Shown here: positions 35,000 to 47,590 of the stretch, one piece after another
Position numbering within the stretch: the stretch's first letter is position 1
Layout of the letters: each line of letters opens with the position of its first letter
Assembly (NCBI RefSeq): GCF_958979055.1
Contig: NC_084893.1
Span: 28,432,487-28,496,486 of the forward strand
Direction: 5' to 3'
Origin: Alnus glutinosa
Taxonomy: Eukaryota; Streptophyta; Magnoliopsida; Fagales; Betulaceae
DNA length: 64,000 nt
The notes under the pieces: generated by a model
Seen by the model: the letters and a program-made list of their open reading frames with translations, nothing else
Told to the model about the DNA's origin: nothing
Database searches by the model: none
Program-made: the position numbers and the translations under genes

Positions 35000-36360
35000 C
35001 TCACATTGTTTACATGCTATCGATGTGTGGTTCAGAGGCGGTGACAAATTAATTAGTCCATCCAGAAGATTCAAAAAAAACTAGCCGTTTCCGTTCAAAA
35101 AAGAAAAAAAAAAGAAAAAAAGAAAAAAAGAAAAAAAAAAAAAAAAAAAAACTAGCCGTTGTGGCCGGTGGGGCAAAAGTCGGAGCCGACTATTAATTAA
35201 TTAATCTAACGGTACGCTCACCGCAGCTGTCTCTTTATTTAGGTGATAACAGGCTGAATCCATGAGGGCCCCTATAAACTCACAACGGTAGGCAACCTAC
35301 CTCCTAAAGGTTGAGATGAGACAAACTTTGAACCCAACTATGTGGATTCCTTCACAATTTGCCCTAGAAATTTAACATATCAGTCATTATAGAGTTTTTG
35401 TTTTTTTTAAAAAATAAAAATAAAAATAAAAATTCCGACAACCAATTAGCTTCGTTTTATTAATATTATTATTATTATTTTACTATTTACGCTGTACTCA
35501 ATAATAAATCTCTATAAGTAGGCCTCTTCAGCTCATTTGGTTAGCCCAAAAAACCCATTTATGACAAGTCTTATGGATAGACCAAACTCAATCAGGCCAA
35601 GATGGACCGGTGCACAAATAATAAAGAGAAGTCGTATCTATAATATTCTGACTATTGCCATCTAGATTGATAACGCCCCTTCATTCTATAAGGCTAAAGA
35701 AATGTTTGCGTAATGAAGTGAATGAATCAAATTAGTTACCCTATAAACCCCTCTTCTTAATCGACGAAGCATGAGAAGACATGTCATAAAGAGAGACAAA
35801 TGAGATCACTCACGACATACGTATTATTCTAGCCAAACACTTAATTTTTTACAATTTTTATTGGCTTGTTGCCTTTTCGAAACCGGCATTGATTTAAACA
35901 TCGAATGACTCTCTAACATAACACTTTAAGCTTAACTGTCATTTTCTCTTCAAATTTGGCGGGCGATTAACTAATTCTTTAATTCTATAAATCTTTAAAA
36001 TTGTAGGCCCTGCAATCCCTTGCTTAATCCTGCCAAAAAGCTCCTCTTTCTAGCATATACTAGCAAGTAGCAACCACCACAAGAGTCTATTGCACTGTTT
36101 CTTCAAGCCTCGCCAGTTGAACCTTCAAAAAGCCCACCAGCTGTTCTCCATTTTCCTTTTCTCCAAATATTATATGCCACCTTTTCAATGCCGGTCTTAA
36201 GCGTTTGTTCACATGTGCTGTCTTTCCTCTTCTTTTCTTTTCTTTTTCTTTTCTGTTCACTCCTTCTCTTGAACTATTCAAGCTGTTCATGCTTGTGCAG
36301 ATGAATTCAAATAACAAGGAAATTTTGGGGGGATAAATTAGTGTAGTTTCTAGTGACTGA
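35000..36360. other. Intergenic; no convincing gene
   Basis: Holds a purine-rich A/G run (35098-35150) and AT-rich sequence. A 76-codon minus-strand frame at 36087-36317 (ATG-internal MNSLNSSREGVNRKEKEKK..., ending LVGFLKVQLARLEETVQ) has coding-like composition near its end but no recognisable family or splice context. I leave it as unassigned. Confidence 0.3.
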
Positions 36361-37293
36361 CTTTGTACATAAATCTTGAAGTTGTAGCCATCTTGAGTCC
36401 ACTTTTTGATATGTTAGAATTTACATGCAACACTAACAAGGAATTAGGAATGAGGATTCTTGAAATTTTTGCCCGAATTTTAAGTGATTCGAACAAGATG
36501 ATAGAAAATGAGCGCGGAGCCCAGATGCCCCGGGCAGTCCATGATGCCGGGTTCATTTGTCTGAGGCACTCAACTCTCACACCAGCCCTCTCTTGCAAGA
36601 ATTTTCAAGAAATTCGATCCAATTCATGGTTGTATGGAGAACATATCCACGGCCTCTCAACTTTAGGCCTGAACCCATTGTCTCATTGTGAGTTTGTCAA
36701 TATGATTAGAGAAATGGTACACACCCATTTTTAAGCTCTCAAGTGCATATTATTTAGTAGTGATTTTCACTGTCACGTTAGAGTGTACATAATATTTCTC
36801 ATATAATTATCTCATCCTCATCCCTCCGTATTCAACGGAAAGATTCTCATTTCTTCTAGATTTCTCTGCAAATACCGTCGACCTTATTTAGACAAGACGA
36901 AAAACAAAATGGGGGGTAAATTTTTGGCATGTTCGATCGAATGGAATATAATTTATTCCATGGTAGGGGTCATATATTTGCTAGATTGGATAAGCATCTT
37001 CAACAGTGACATCCTTTTCCACTTTTTATTGGATAGAAAAGTAGGGAAGTCTCTTTCCAACAGATATGGCATATTTCAATTTGCATAGTGGAGCAAGTTT
37101 AATTCGCTGTTTTGCTTAGGGGACACTCCATATGGAACTTTTTGCAGATTTCCTGCTAAGGGATTTCAATCTTATTGGTATTAATTGTCTTGAGTTTCAT
37201 TGGGGCATCCACTTATGAAAGAACCCAATTACGATTTTCTAAATCTTTTTAAGGGCTTGCATTGTGATGGAATGATCTGAAAATTGTTTAATC

Positions 37294-37295
<2 letters not shown>

Positions 37296-37339
<44 letters not shown>
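37296..37339. repeat. (TA)n microsatellite
   Basis: About 22 TA units. Confidence 0.9.
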
Positions 37340-37342
<3 letters not shown>

Positions 37343-37695
37343 TGTTAAGATCAGGGAATGTGGGATTAGGTGAACAATTAATCAAGGAGGCAAGGCTGTA
37401 AAATAAGTCAAAGGCACCATTTAAATAACACCAAAAATAGGATTAAACCTCATGATTCCCAGGTGTCATCTGGGAAACGAGTTCATGAAGAGTCAAGATT
37501 TGCTGACATTTCCCATTCAATTATTTGTCTCGATGTTCCCTTTTTTCTTTTTTTCTTTTTTCTTTTTAATTATTATTATTATTATTATTATTTGTGAATT
37601 TTTTTTTTCTAAAATTTAAAAATCTCAATTTGACCATGAATATCACCAGCTATGTCCAAAAACCATGCATATCCTTTTTGTTAATTTTTTTTCTT

Positions 37696-37799
<104 letters not shown>

Positions 37800-38685
37800 A
37801 TGTGAAATAAACATAAAAATAATTTTGACTGTTTTATGTTTTAGTTTGTTTGTTAATGTTTTGAATAATTCTAGAAAATACATTTTATCTTACCACTATT
37901 TCACAATATTGCAATATAATAATAATAATAAAACTACATTTAGTGCCGTTTTAGGCCATATAAATGGCACCAAACAGTTAATGCCGTTTCTCAACCAACC
38001 CTTAGATAAATCATTGTTAAAATAATAATAATAATAATAATAATCAAGGGTTAATTATGTTAGAATATATTTCTATAAAATGTATTCTAACAGGTTGGGA
38101 CTGCCACAATCACAATAATTTGATAATCAATAACAAGGATTACAATTATGATTATACGACAATATATTTTAGTAGATTAGAATTGACACATCGACACTAT
38201 AGAATAATTGTGGGAAAAAAATGTTGTAAATAACATTACTCTAATGTTTTTATTTTGAAAACAAAAAATAAAAATAAAAATGAGAATAGTTTAACAAATA
38301 AAGCCATTATTAAACGGCTTGGAATTATCCCGATACCTAATAATTTGTTGTCCGAATTTTAAACAATTTCATTAATAAAATTGTTAAAAAACTTTACCCA
38401 ATAGTTCTAGAATCGGCTTAGGGACCAATTTTATGATCAACATTGACGTTTGCAATGAGTTGGATTATTTGTTTTTTTTTTTTTTTCTCTAAGATCACGT
38501 GGAAAATAGAATAAAAAATAAGTAGCATTTTGATCTTCAACAATCTAATCCCCACCATCCAAGCTAAGAAGGAATTTTCAAAGGACCACATCATAGTTTT
38601 CTCAACTGAAAGCTAGTTTAGTGGACACCATATACGTTTCTAGACTTGGAAACTAGTTTAGTGGATGGATTAATAATTAATACTT

Positions 38686-39340
38686 GGGTTAAATATAATT
38701 TTGATCCAAGTGGTACGTTTATCATTTTATCAAAAAGTTTATGAGTTTTTAGAAGTGACAAATTTAATAATCGTGCTGCCGTCTAAAATAGCAACAGAAT
38801 TTTTGTTACATGTACAAAAAGCCATGTAACACATCAATATATCATTTTAAAAAAGAAAAAGAAAAGAGAGAGGAATGGTTGTATGAAAAATCACATCGGT
38901 AGACGATGGTGGGATTCCGGACAACCCAACGCTATCCTCATGGAGGTGGTTTATGCATGGAGACCCCCTCATCTCTATGACCACCTCCTGATGTCTTGAC
39001 GACGTGGTCGTAGGGTGTGTGGAAGTTCCCAGCGACCCACCTCTGACTCTTTACGATGGGTCACAAAGAACTTTTCTACGCTCGTGACTACTTCCTCCCC
39101 TTAATTATAAGTGGGTCGCGAGGATGGAGGATCCCTCGTGACCACCTTGCAAAGGTGGCCTACTCGCAGGGTGGGGGGTCCTCGTGACCCACCATCTTTC
39201 ACACACCCCCCCCCCCCCCCCCCCCCCCCCCAGTAACGACCTCTATGGGGTAGGGGCCCCCATGAATCACATCCACAAGAGTGGGGCCAGGTCGCCAAGA
39301 AACTTACCGCCACCCACAAAGGTATTTTTGTCCTAAAACC
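38686..39340. mobile_element. Degraded Mutator-like long-TIR element (third of its family)
   Basis: The left end GGGTTAAATATAATTTTGATCC matches the terminal motif of the elements at 26176 and 11789. The AT-rich arm gives way at about 38890 to a GC-rich interior with repeated GTGGTC/GACCCAC words, again as in the other two. The right arm is not clearly present apart from a GGTATTTTTGTCCTA remnant near 39320. A 26-C tract (39206-39231) interrupts it. Confidence 0.45.
39206..39231. repeat. Poly-C tract (26 C)
   Basis: Uninterrupted C run inside the GC-rich transposon interior; the other strand is a G run able to form a quadruplex. Confidence 0.95.
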
Positions 39341-41000
39341 AACATTTCCTTCTTCTTTTTTTCGCAGTCTTCAAAAGTATACGCTAATTACGGCATCGCT
39401 GTTCGTGAAATACTTCCCATCTGGGCCTCATGGCCCTCATCCTTCTCCATCACCCAACAAAGAGATAAAGAAAAAGAAACAAAGAAGAAAGGGAGAGTCT
39501 CCCATCCCTATCCCTATTCCCTTTCATGGGGGGAGACTCTGATCGGCCAAAGGTTCACCTTGAGAAAAGGGAAAGGGGGTCCCTTTTGGCTTCTTTGTAG
39601 GCCATCTCCTCAAAACCCAAAAGTCCACTTTGTTGGATGGATTGTATGATTTCAAAAGGGAGTTAAGATCATTGAATAGTGAAGTTGTGAAACCCTACAA
39701 AGTCATATTTGAATTAATAAAGCAAGGACCCACCATATTATTAGCCTTTTATTTCTATTATTTGGCTTTGGAACCCTCACTTTAGTTTGAATAATACAGT
39801 GTACAAACAATACCTCGAAAGAAACACACAATAGGCCCCACTATAAAGAATGGAAAAATAAAAAATAAAAACAAAAATAAAAATAAATAAATAAAGCTAA
39901 GTGCTCTCACCCTCTTTAGTGGTGGAAATTTTTTGCTACTATATATAAAGTGGTAGTTCTCCCAAGTTCCACGTTCCTTTCCTTTTCTTTTAGGTGCTCT
40001 TGATTAAACTAGCATCTAAAATTCTGCCTACCTTTTTTAAACAAATATATATTATAACATGAGTTTGGCTTACCTCCAAAAAAAAAAAAAAAAAAAAGAA
40101 GTTCAAATTAACGGCAAAGATTGTCTTAAGTAGGAGTGGTAATTTGTGTTCATGTGTCGGGTTCGGACGGTGTCGACGTATGAATATTAAATTATATACG
40201 CCAACTATAATTCGACCCATTAAATTAAACGGGTCAAACCCTTTAATCGTAACCCACTACCAAATTTGTGTCGAATTCGAATAATTGTCAGCTCTATCAA
40301 TTTTACAATGTTTACAGTTAAATTTTGTTAAAAAAAAAAAGAAAAAAAAAAAAGAAAAAGAACCTCCTAATAATTGTCTTGCTGTCGGTGAGCCAAGAAA
40401 ATTATCATATGGGGAAAAGGAGAGAAGAATCAGCAATATATATTTATATATATTAATTTGTTTTTTTGTGTAAAGTCATGATCAGGATAATCCTTGGAAA
40501 ATACGCATATACTACTATATAGTATGTGTTGGAGACATTGCTTTAACAAAAGTATGGTACCATCTTATCATAATGATGGTAAATGAACCATCTCTCAAGT
40601 CTCAACACCAGTGCATTTGTCTTTTTGCAATTTTCCTCCACCGGAGCCTTTTTGGCAGTTGGGTACAATTTTGCTACTTCTTTTCTCTTCTTTTTTTTCA
40701 AAATTTCAAGAAGAGTTAGAATAGAATAGTCTAGATCCACCTAATAATTGACCCCTTCATGCCACTCATCTTGGCAATAACAGAGCTGTGTTCTTTGAAG
40801 AACAAAAATGCCTAGGGTGATATATGATGATCAAATGAAGGATTACATGTGAAAATATTGATAATACATTACTATTCACAAATAAAGTACATGAGGCATT
40901 TTCATGCTAAGTTGATTGTGTTGTACTCTTCAAGAGGCCCTTGGTATTTTTTACTAAGTAGTAGTAAAAAAAGAAGAAGAGAGAAATGAAGAATTATACT
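39340..41000. other. Intergenic; no convincing gene
   Basis: A 122-codon plus-strand frame (39281-39649) spans low-complexity purine runs and a small hairpin (arms AGAGTCTCCC at about 39494 and GGGGAGACTCT at about 39531); I see no protein family in it. A TATA-like CTATATATAAAG lies at 39938-39950 with no gene following. A diverged copy of the ACGGGTCA dispersed repeat lies at about 40135-40305. Confidence 0.4.
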
Positions 41001-41003
41001 ACA

Positions 41004-41676
41004 AGTGTGGCTACTCCTAGTACTTCCTCAATGGTCTATTTCTAATTAGGACTTACATGTGGACGGATAGTAATCGCAATTAATAACTAACTGTTAATAA
41101 CTGTTATCCGTTATCTGTTTTAAGAATAGTAAAATTCACTATCCGCATATGCAGATGCGGATAACAGTTTAAAAGTATATATAAACAAATTCATCAAAAT
41201 GACATCATTTTGAATGTGTTACATTTAGACTTAATTTATGTTTTGGATTTGTAATATGTATATATATATGAGTTGTGGGACAAAATGAGTGACTATTGTT
41301 TCGACCTATTCAAGTTTTAGATCTATTATAGGCATAAATTAGAGTGATTATGGCTCATAATCCATAAAGAAAAAGTGAATGTTTGTTCTCTCTCTCTCTC
41401 TCTCTCTTCTCGAATTTGTACACAATAGATTAACTCTCCTAAGAGCATTCCTAGTGAGCTCTCCATTTCAAAATTTTCACCAAAATTTGGTGAAAAACTC
41501 AAAAAAGTCAACTTCAATAAACTCTCTATAATTTCTTTATTTTGTCTATTGTCAAAATTTCACTTCAAATTTGGCTCACAAATTTCATGAGCTATTGAAT
41601 ATTTTATCATTTCTTTCTCCTTTTACTTTTCACTTTTCACTGTAGTAGAGCTTAAAAGAAAAAAAAGAAAAAAAAA

Positions 41677-41714
<38 letters not shown>

Positions 41715-42460
41715 GAAAAGAAAAGAAAGCTTAAAAGACTAAAATAGGCCCAAAATGCTTATTGCCTAATATGTGGACAAGGTTAATAATAGCAATAATC
41801 TTGCAGATAACAGCTAGTAATCGTATAATGCGTATGCAGATACTTAAAAGTGATAATCACATAATGCGGATATGGACATGATTATTGACAATAACCACAC
41901 CCGCATATACATTCATATTTCCAATGACACCTTTAAAAGAATTGGTTGTTCTATGAATTCAGTTTGTACTTATGTTGGTTCAAATCTTCATGTAGCTTGA
42001 ATAGTATTTTCCTCCAACCATGTGTTGAGAGCAAATAATGGATAAATCTCTTACCTTTCTTTTAGAAAAGGGCAAAGTTTCCATCTCAATTAGTTATTTT
42101 CAACCTAATTTATTAAATTGACATATATTCTTAGAGCACGGATTCTCACCTGCATTTTGAATGTTGAAGAAAATTCTCAACTCAACATGTAAACTGTAAT
42201 CTATCCATAGAACATACGATTATCACAAAATGTATGTAAAAATCACATATCTAAAGATAAATATAAGTTTAATAGACAGAATTTGAGTAAAACTGTGTCC
42301 ATTAGAAGATATTATTTATTTATTTTTTTTTTTTAAAAAAAACTAAAGTAATATAAGTTGAAAATGTCACTTCGAGAGGAATAACACCCCGAACTTGTGT
42401 CTTGTGTACACCGACACATGAAACAAACCAAAGTCATTTTAAAAACAATAAGGACTATTG
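41004..42460. repeat. Tandem duplication, copy A (1457 bp)
   Basis: Starts AGTGTGGCTACTCCTAG and is repeated head to tail beginning at 42461. The two copies stay collinear through GTAATCGCAA.., a GAGTTGTGGGACAAAATGAG block, a GAGCATTCCTAGTGAGCTC-type segment (similar to PIF/Harbinger ends), a poly-A/G run at 41651-41728 and a MITE-like AAATTGACATATATTC block. No coding capacity. Confidence 0.9.
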
Positions 42461-43793
42461 AGTGTGGCTACTCCTAGTACTTCCTCAATGGTCCATTTTT
42501 AATTAGGACTTACATGCGAACGGATAGTAATCGCAACTAACAACTAACTGTTAATAACTGTTATCTGCTATCTGTTTTAAGAATAGTAAAAATCACTAAC
42601 CGCATATGCAAATGCGGATAACAGTTTAAAGGTATATATAAACAAATTCATCATAATATATATATATATATATATATATGAGTTGTGGGACAAAATGAGT
42701 GACTATTATTTCGACCAATCCAAGTTTTTGATCTATTATAGGCATAAATTAGAGTGATTATGGCTCATAATCCATAAAGAAAAAGTGAATGTATGTTCTC
42801 TCTCTCTCCATCTCTTCTTTTTCATTTTTGAATTTGTACACAATAGGTTAACTCTCTTAAGAGCATTTCTAATGAGCTCTCCATTTCAAAATTTTTACCA
42901 AAATTTGTTGAAAAACTTAAAAAAATCAACTTCAACAAACTCTCTATAATTTCTTTATTGTCTTTTGTCAAAATTTCACTCCAAATTTGGCTCACAAATT
43001 TCATGAGCTATTGAATATTTTATCATTTCTCTCTCATTTCACTTCACTTTTCACTGTAATAGAGCTTAAAAGAAAAAAAAAAAAAAAAAAAAAAAAAGGG
43101 AAAAGAAAGAAAGCTTAAAAGACTAAAATAGGCCCAAAATGTTTATTGCCTAATATGCGGACAAGGTTAATAATAGCAATAATCGTGCAGATAACATCTA
43201 GTAATCGTATAATACGGATGCAGATACTTAAAAGTGATAATCACATAATGCGAATGTGAACATAATTATTGACAATAACCACACCCGCGTATACATTCCT
43301 ATTTCCAATGACACCTTTAAAAGAATTGGTTGTTCTATGAATTCAGCTTGTACTTACGTTGGTTCAAATCTTCATGTAGCTTGAATAGCATTTTCCTCCA
43401 ACCATGTGTTGAGAGCAAATAATGGATAAATCTCTTACCTTTCTTTTAGAAAAGGGCAAAGTTTCATCTCAATTAATTATTCTCAACCTAATTTATTAAA
43501 TTAACATATATTCTTAGAGCACCGATTCTCACCTGCATTTTGAATGTTGAAGAAAATTCTCAACTCAACCTATAAACTGTAATCTATCCATAGAGCATAC
43601 GATTCTCACAAAATGCATGTAAAAATCACATATTCTAAAGATAAATATAAGCTTAATAGACAGAATTTGACTAAAACTGTATCCATTAGAAGATATATAT
43701 ATATCTTCGAGAGGCATAACACCCCGAACTTGTGTCTTGTGACACCAACACATGAAACAAACCAAAGTCATCTTAAAAACAATAAGGACTATT
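42461..43793. repeat. Tandem duplication, copy B (1333 bp)
   Basis: Second head-to-tail copy, ending AATAAGGACTATT like copy A. By eye the copies are about nine-tenths identical, differing by point changes, the length of the A-rich run and TA microsatellites, and a short loss in B near 43690. Copy B has a (TA)n run at 42657-42680 where copy A has unique sequence. Confidence 0.9.
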
Positions 43794-43799
43794 AAGGAG

Positions 43800-44290
43800 C
43801 AATATTAAGTCCAAAGAACATCACATTTCAATGGTAATGTCCATCCACTTATAAGGGTAAGAGTCCTAGTACCCTTGAGCCAAATCCATTCCATTTCACT
43901 CAATTTTGTTGAAATAAACATGAGAATTAACAGAAAAGTAAAAGTAGTTTTCCCATGAAACCGATCAAAAATGTCCACATGACATGATTGCAAGCCCAAA
44001 AATACAACCTGAAAAGGATAGCCTGCTGAGAATATGACAAACTCCAGAGTCGGAACGGTACATGTGTGTGTCTGTGACCCCATGTTTCCATGTCCCACCA
44101 ACAAAGCGCACCAACAGCCTATCTGATTGGTCCGGCTGAGGCCAACGCGTGGGGCGGTGTATCTGCAACCGCATCGTCTCCATCCCCAAAAACAAATAAA
44201 AATATCCCAATTAAACTAAACACACACACTGATTGATCTTAGCCAAAAGGCGGAGATAGCATTCCATGAAAAGCACACACACAAAAATAT
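43800..44290. other. Spacer and upstream promoter of the C2-domain gene
   Basis: Moderate GC content, no reading frame of note. Includes a GCCAACGCGTGGGGCGG stretch at about 44140-44157 and the U2-like fragment at 44235-44263. Confidence 0.4.
44235..44263 (-). pseudogene. U2 snRNA-like 5'-end fragment
   Basis: On the minus strand this reads CGCCTTTTGGCTAAGATCA preceded by ATGCTATCTC. It matches the first ~30 nt of U2 snRNA (ATACCTTTCTCGGCCTTTTGGCTAAGATCA) with a few differences. The following U2 sequence (branchpoint-recognition region, Sm site) is not recognisable, so it is at most a truncated copy; chance similarity is possible. Confidence 0.35.
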
Positions 44291-44293
44291 CCC

Positions 44294-44302
44294 CATAAAT
44301 AG
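44294..44302 (+). promoter_or_regulatory. TATA box of the C2-domain gene
   Basis: CATAAATAG lies about 240 bp before the first 5'UTR donor. A transcription start about 30 bp downstream (near 44330) would give a leader of roughly 210 nt up to the 5'UTR intron. Confidence 0.5.
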
Positions 44303-44329
44303 ACGTACGCATTCATCAGATACTCATAT

Positions 44330-46877
44330 TAATACTCACCTTCCGACAAAGTTCAGCACACGCACCTGAAATTCTCAGTGTGATAGATTTTTGCGCTGTT
44401 CTCTTTATATTCATCCGTCCACAAGCAGTTCACGGTTTGAGCTCTCCAACACCACCTCGATTTACGAACTGGGTCGTTAACGGATCTTCGCTTAGAGCCA
44501 CAGGTTGTAGACAAATCGGTTTGACTTTAGAGCCAAGGGTAAGAAAAAGACAACACCCATTTCAGATTTTTATTTTCTATTTTTATCTGTTTGTGCGGTT
44601 GATTTTAATTTTTTTTGTCCCTGTCGTTTCTTTGTATTTCTTGTGTTGTTGAGGGTTGAAGGAGAAATTCCAAGTGGGTATGTTTTAGAATTCTCTGACA
44701 CGATCTGGGTTACTGTGCTTTTTCTTTTTGCTCTCCTTGTTTCACTCCCTCGGATTCCGGTTAATTGTGTTTCTGTGGAGGAAAAGTTGGTAGCTTTATT
44801 GGAAACTGTTCATATCTGCGGGGATCACTGTTGAAGGGTCTTGCTTATTTTAAAGTTTGGGGGTCTGGGTTTTGAACTTGCTCACTGGAAAGTCTCAGTT
44901 TTTAGGGGTTTTGGTAATTTTGGTTCTCTTGAGCTCAAGCTTGATTTTTTGCTTTGAGGTTTGGTTTTCAAGTAATTGATGTAAAAGTTTCACTTCTGGG
45001 GTTCTTTGTTTTGGGGTTTTGTGATAACAGCTATAAGTTTCAGCTCAATTTTGGTTTTGGGTTTGGGATTGTCTTTCAGAACTGGCTTTTGTCTGATTTA
45101 AGGTTGGGCCTAGGCTTTGAAGTTGTTCATCTTGAAGGTCCCATATCGTGGGGTTTTGGCGTGTGGTTTGAGAATTTTGTTTTCTTTGTAGCTCGGGCTA
45201 GGTTTTGTAGTTCATGTGAAAGGCCTTGTTCTGTAAATTTTTTGCTCCTGGGCTTGAGAATTTACTCTTGTTTTCGCTTAGGCTGGGTGTCACTTTGTTT
45301 AATTCTCGGTTTGGTTTTTAGTTTTAGTCATCAGGGCGGTTCACAAATTTGCTTAGGTATAGGATCTGATGTCCTAGGTTTTCACCAGATCAAGAGTTTC
45401 TGATTTGGTGATTGGTTCTTTGCTTTTGGTTTTCAGTTCAAAGAATCAATATTTGTCTTCACTTTCGTTTTCTATTGAGCTTTTTGTCTTTGGGACTGTT
45501 TAGGAAAGTCTTAACTTGTCTAATTTGAGGTCGTTTACTTTTGCAAATTTATCTTCTTGTGCTTTTCCAGGTTTAACTTCTGGGTGAGATATCATGGACT
45601 CCCCACAATCTGTTGTGTCACCATTCAAGAACTCCTTCGTTGCCGAGTCTGAGATGCGGAAATCCGACTTCTTCATACAGAGCCCTGGTCCCTTATCAAA
45701 GGGAATGGAGGTCAACAGCAAGGAAGCTCTGGTGTCTAACATAGAGGACTGCATTGGTGTTCTTGATGTCTACGTACATCAGGCTAGGGACATCCATAAC
45801 ATCTGCATATACCACAAGCAAGATGTTTATGCTAAGCTTTGCCTGACTAGCGATCCTGAAAACACAGTCTCCACCAAAACCATTAATGGTGGTGGGAGGA
45901 ATCCAGTCTTCAACGACAATGTCCGTCTCAATGTTTGGACTATTGATTCCTCGCTCAAATGTGAGATATGGATGTTGAGCAGGGTCAGGAATTATCTTGA
46001 AGATCAGTTGTTGGGGTTCGCTTTGGTGCCGTTATCTGAAGTCCTTCTCAAGAATGGGAAATTGGAGAAAGAGTTCTCTTTATCTTCAACTGATCTGCTC
46101 CATTCCCCAGCGGGGTTTGTTCAGTTGTCTCTCTCCTATAGTGGGGCTTCACCGGAAGTAATGGCTATTCCTGCAATTTCAACTGCTTTGGCCACGAATG
46201 CAACTGAGCAGGACACGGAGATATCTGAGTCACTCCCAAGTGATTTTGATAAGATTGAGTTCCCAGATCCTAAGATTGATAATGAAGATCAGTTGATGGT
46301 TTCAGAGTATTTTGCGTTACCATGTAACAGTTTGGACTCTGAGAGCTCTGAGAGCTTTGCAGCTTCTGATGCAGAAAACCATCTCAGTTCAGAGGTGGGT
46401 GTTCATGTTGTAGAAAGCTTCTCAACTGGTACAGTTGAATCTATCCAGCATTCAAAGATTGATTCTCCTCCGAGCAGTGTGTCAACTAATGGGGTTTCTT
46501 CTCCTTCGGACCCTGCAAGCTCAGAGTCTTCTGATGCTCTGGAAGCATCAAAATCTCCGAATCAGGAACGTGATTCTGCTCCAAAAGAGAGTTCTGCAGA
46601 TGTTAAAGATGGTGAGAGTGATTCCTCTGGTGGGGTGCCAACAAAGCCTGTTGTCGCAGTCAATATTGAGCCAGAACAAAAGGTGGTGCAGCAGGACATA
46701 GTGGACATGTACATGAAAAGCATGCAGCAGTTTACTGAGTCATTGGCAAAGATGAAGCTACCTTTGGACCTTGACAATGGACCAACCAATTCAGGAAATT
46801 CAAGCTCTGACCAGAAATTACAGGCATCAAAGAACACTGGTTCCCGTGTGTTTTATGGCAGTAGGGCTTTCTTCTAA
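44330..46877 (+). CDS. C2-domain (CaLB-type) protein, intron in the 5'UTR
   Basis: Single coding exon 45594-46877, 427 residues, ATG in MDSPQSVVSPFKNSF. A 5'UTR intron is supported by donor AAGG|GTAAGA at 44539 and acceptor TTTTCCAG at 45570. Residues about 54-165 are a C2 domain: IGVLDVYVHQARDIHN, DVYAKLCLTSDPE, GGGRNPVFNDNVRLNV, LEDQLLGFALVPLSEVLL and FVQLSLSYSG. Asp residues for calcium are only partly kept, so it may bind membranes without calcium. The remaining 250 residues are Ser/Asp/Glu-rich and disordered, ending in a conserved helix (DIVDMYMKSMQQFTESLAKMKLP) and GSRVFYGSRAFF. Function unknown; it resembles Arabidopsis At1g50570 from memory. Entry bounds include the 5'UTR. Confidence 0.88.
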
Positions 46878-47590
46878 GCTTTTGTTACAGTGGTGCGGAG
46901 GAAGACAGACAGGTGACTTTAGATTTAGACTGAAGACTAATACCTAGTACTGAGGTGTAATAATGTGTTATGTAATGTGATGTTTTCCTTTGTATGTTGA
47001 GATGTAATAGATGGCAGGAAATCATGACACTTTTGTACCCCCTTTAGAAGCTTTGTTCTATCGCAGCTGCTATCATATATATGAACTATTCTGATTTTGT
47101 CTTCCTCAACTACCAATTATTATGAAATCAAATTCCATCTAACTATAGTTTAATCATGTATTTGCATCAAGAATGATGTGTTGGTCCCACATTCACATGG
47201 TGATTCAAAGCTAAAAGTTAGCGAGGCCGAAGCATCCATGATTTTGCTTTCGGCCATTTAACATATTATATTTGTAAGTCTCTATCCATATTTTCATCTG
47301 AGTTTGACTGGCCGGTGTATATTTGAAATTCCACAATTTTTTACCAGCTCTGTTAATCTTTGATAAAATGTAAATATGTCTATCCAGAAACAGAATATCA
47401 TGTTATCTTTTGAATGTTGGCTGATAAAATTGCGAAGGTGAAAGTTCACTACTGCAAACCAAGATCCATACACGTTAAAAATGCATTGAAGTCACTTCTA
47501 CAATCGTAAGTTCTTTACAATAGGGAACAACACAGATAATGAAAAGGAAAATAAACACTTTCGTATCCTACTCAAGGTTTTGGCGTACTT
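46878..47590. other. Convergent 3' spacer between the C2 gene and TORNADO1
   Basis: Holds the 3'UTRs of two genes facing each other. T-rich motifs and GTAATA-like words after 46900 fit polyadenylation of the C2 gene. No further gene seen. Confidence 0.5.

Noticed and set aside
36363-36734. 123-codon plus-strand frame (MYINLEVVAILSPLFD...)
   Set aside because: No recognisable family, no splice or promoter context, and the minus strand is also open over part of it; not supportable as a gene.
39494-39541. Short hairpin as a microRNA precursor
   Set aside because: The stem is only about 11 bp and matches no known mature miRNA that I recall.
39281-39649. 122-codon plus-strand frame
   Set aside because: Crosses poly-T and purine runs next to a transposon relic; no family resemblance.
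44954-45403. 149-codon plus-strand frame, hydrophobic
   Set aside because: Lies wholly within the 5'UTR intron of the C2-domain gene; GT-rich sequence gives Phe/Gly/Leu codons by composition.
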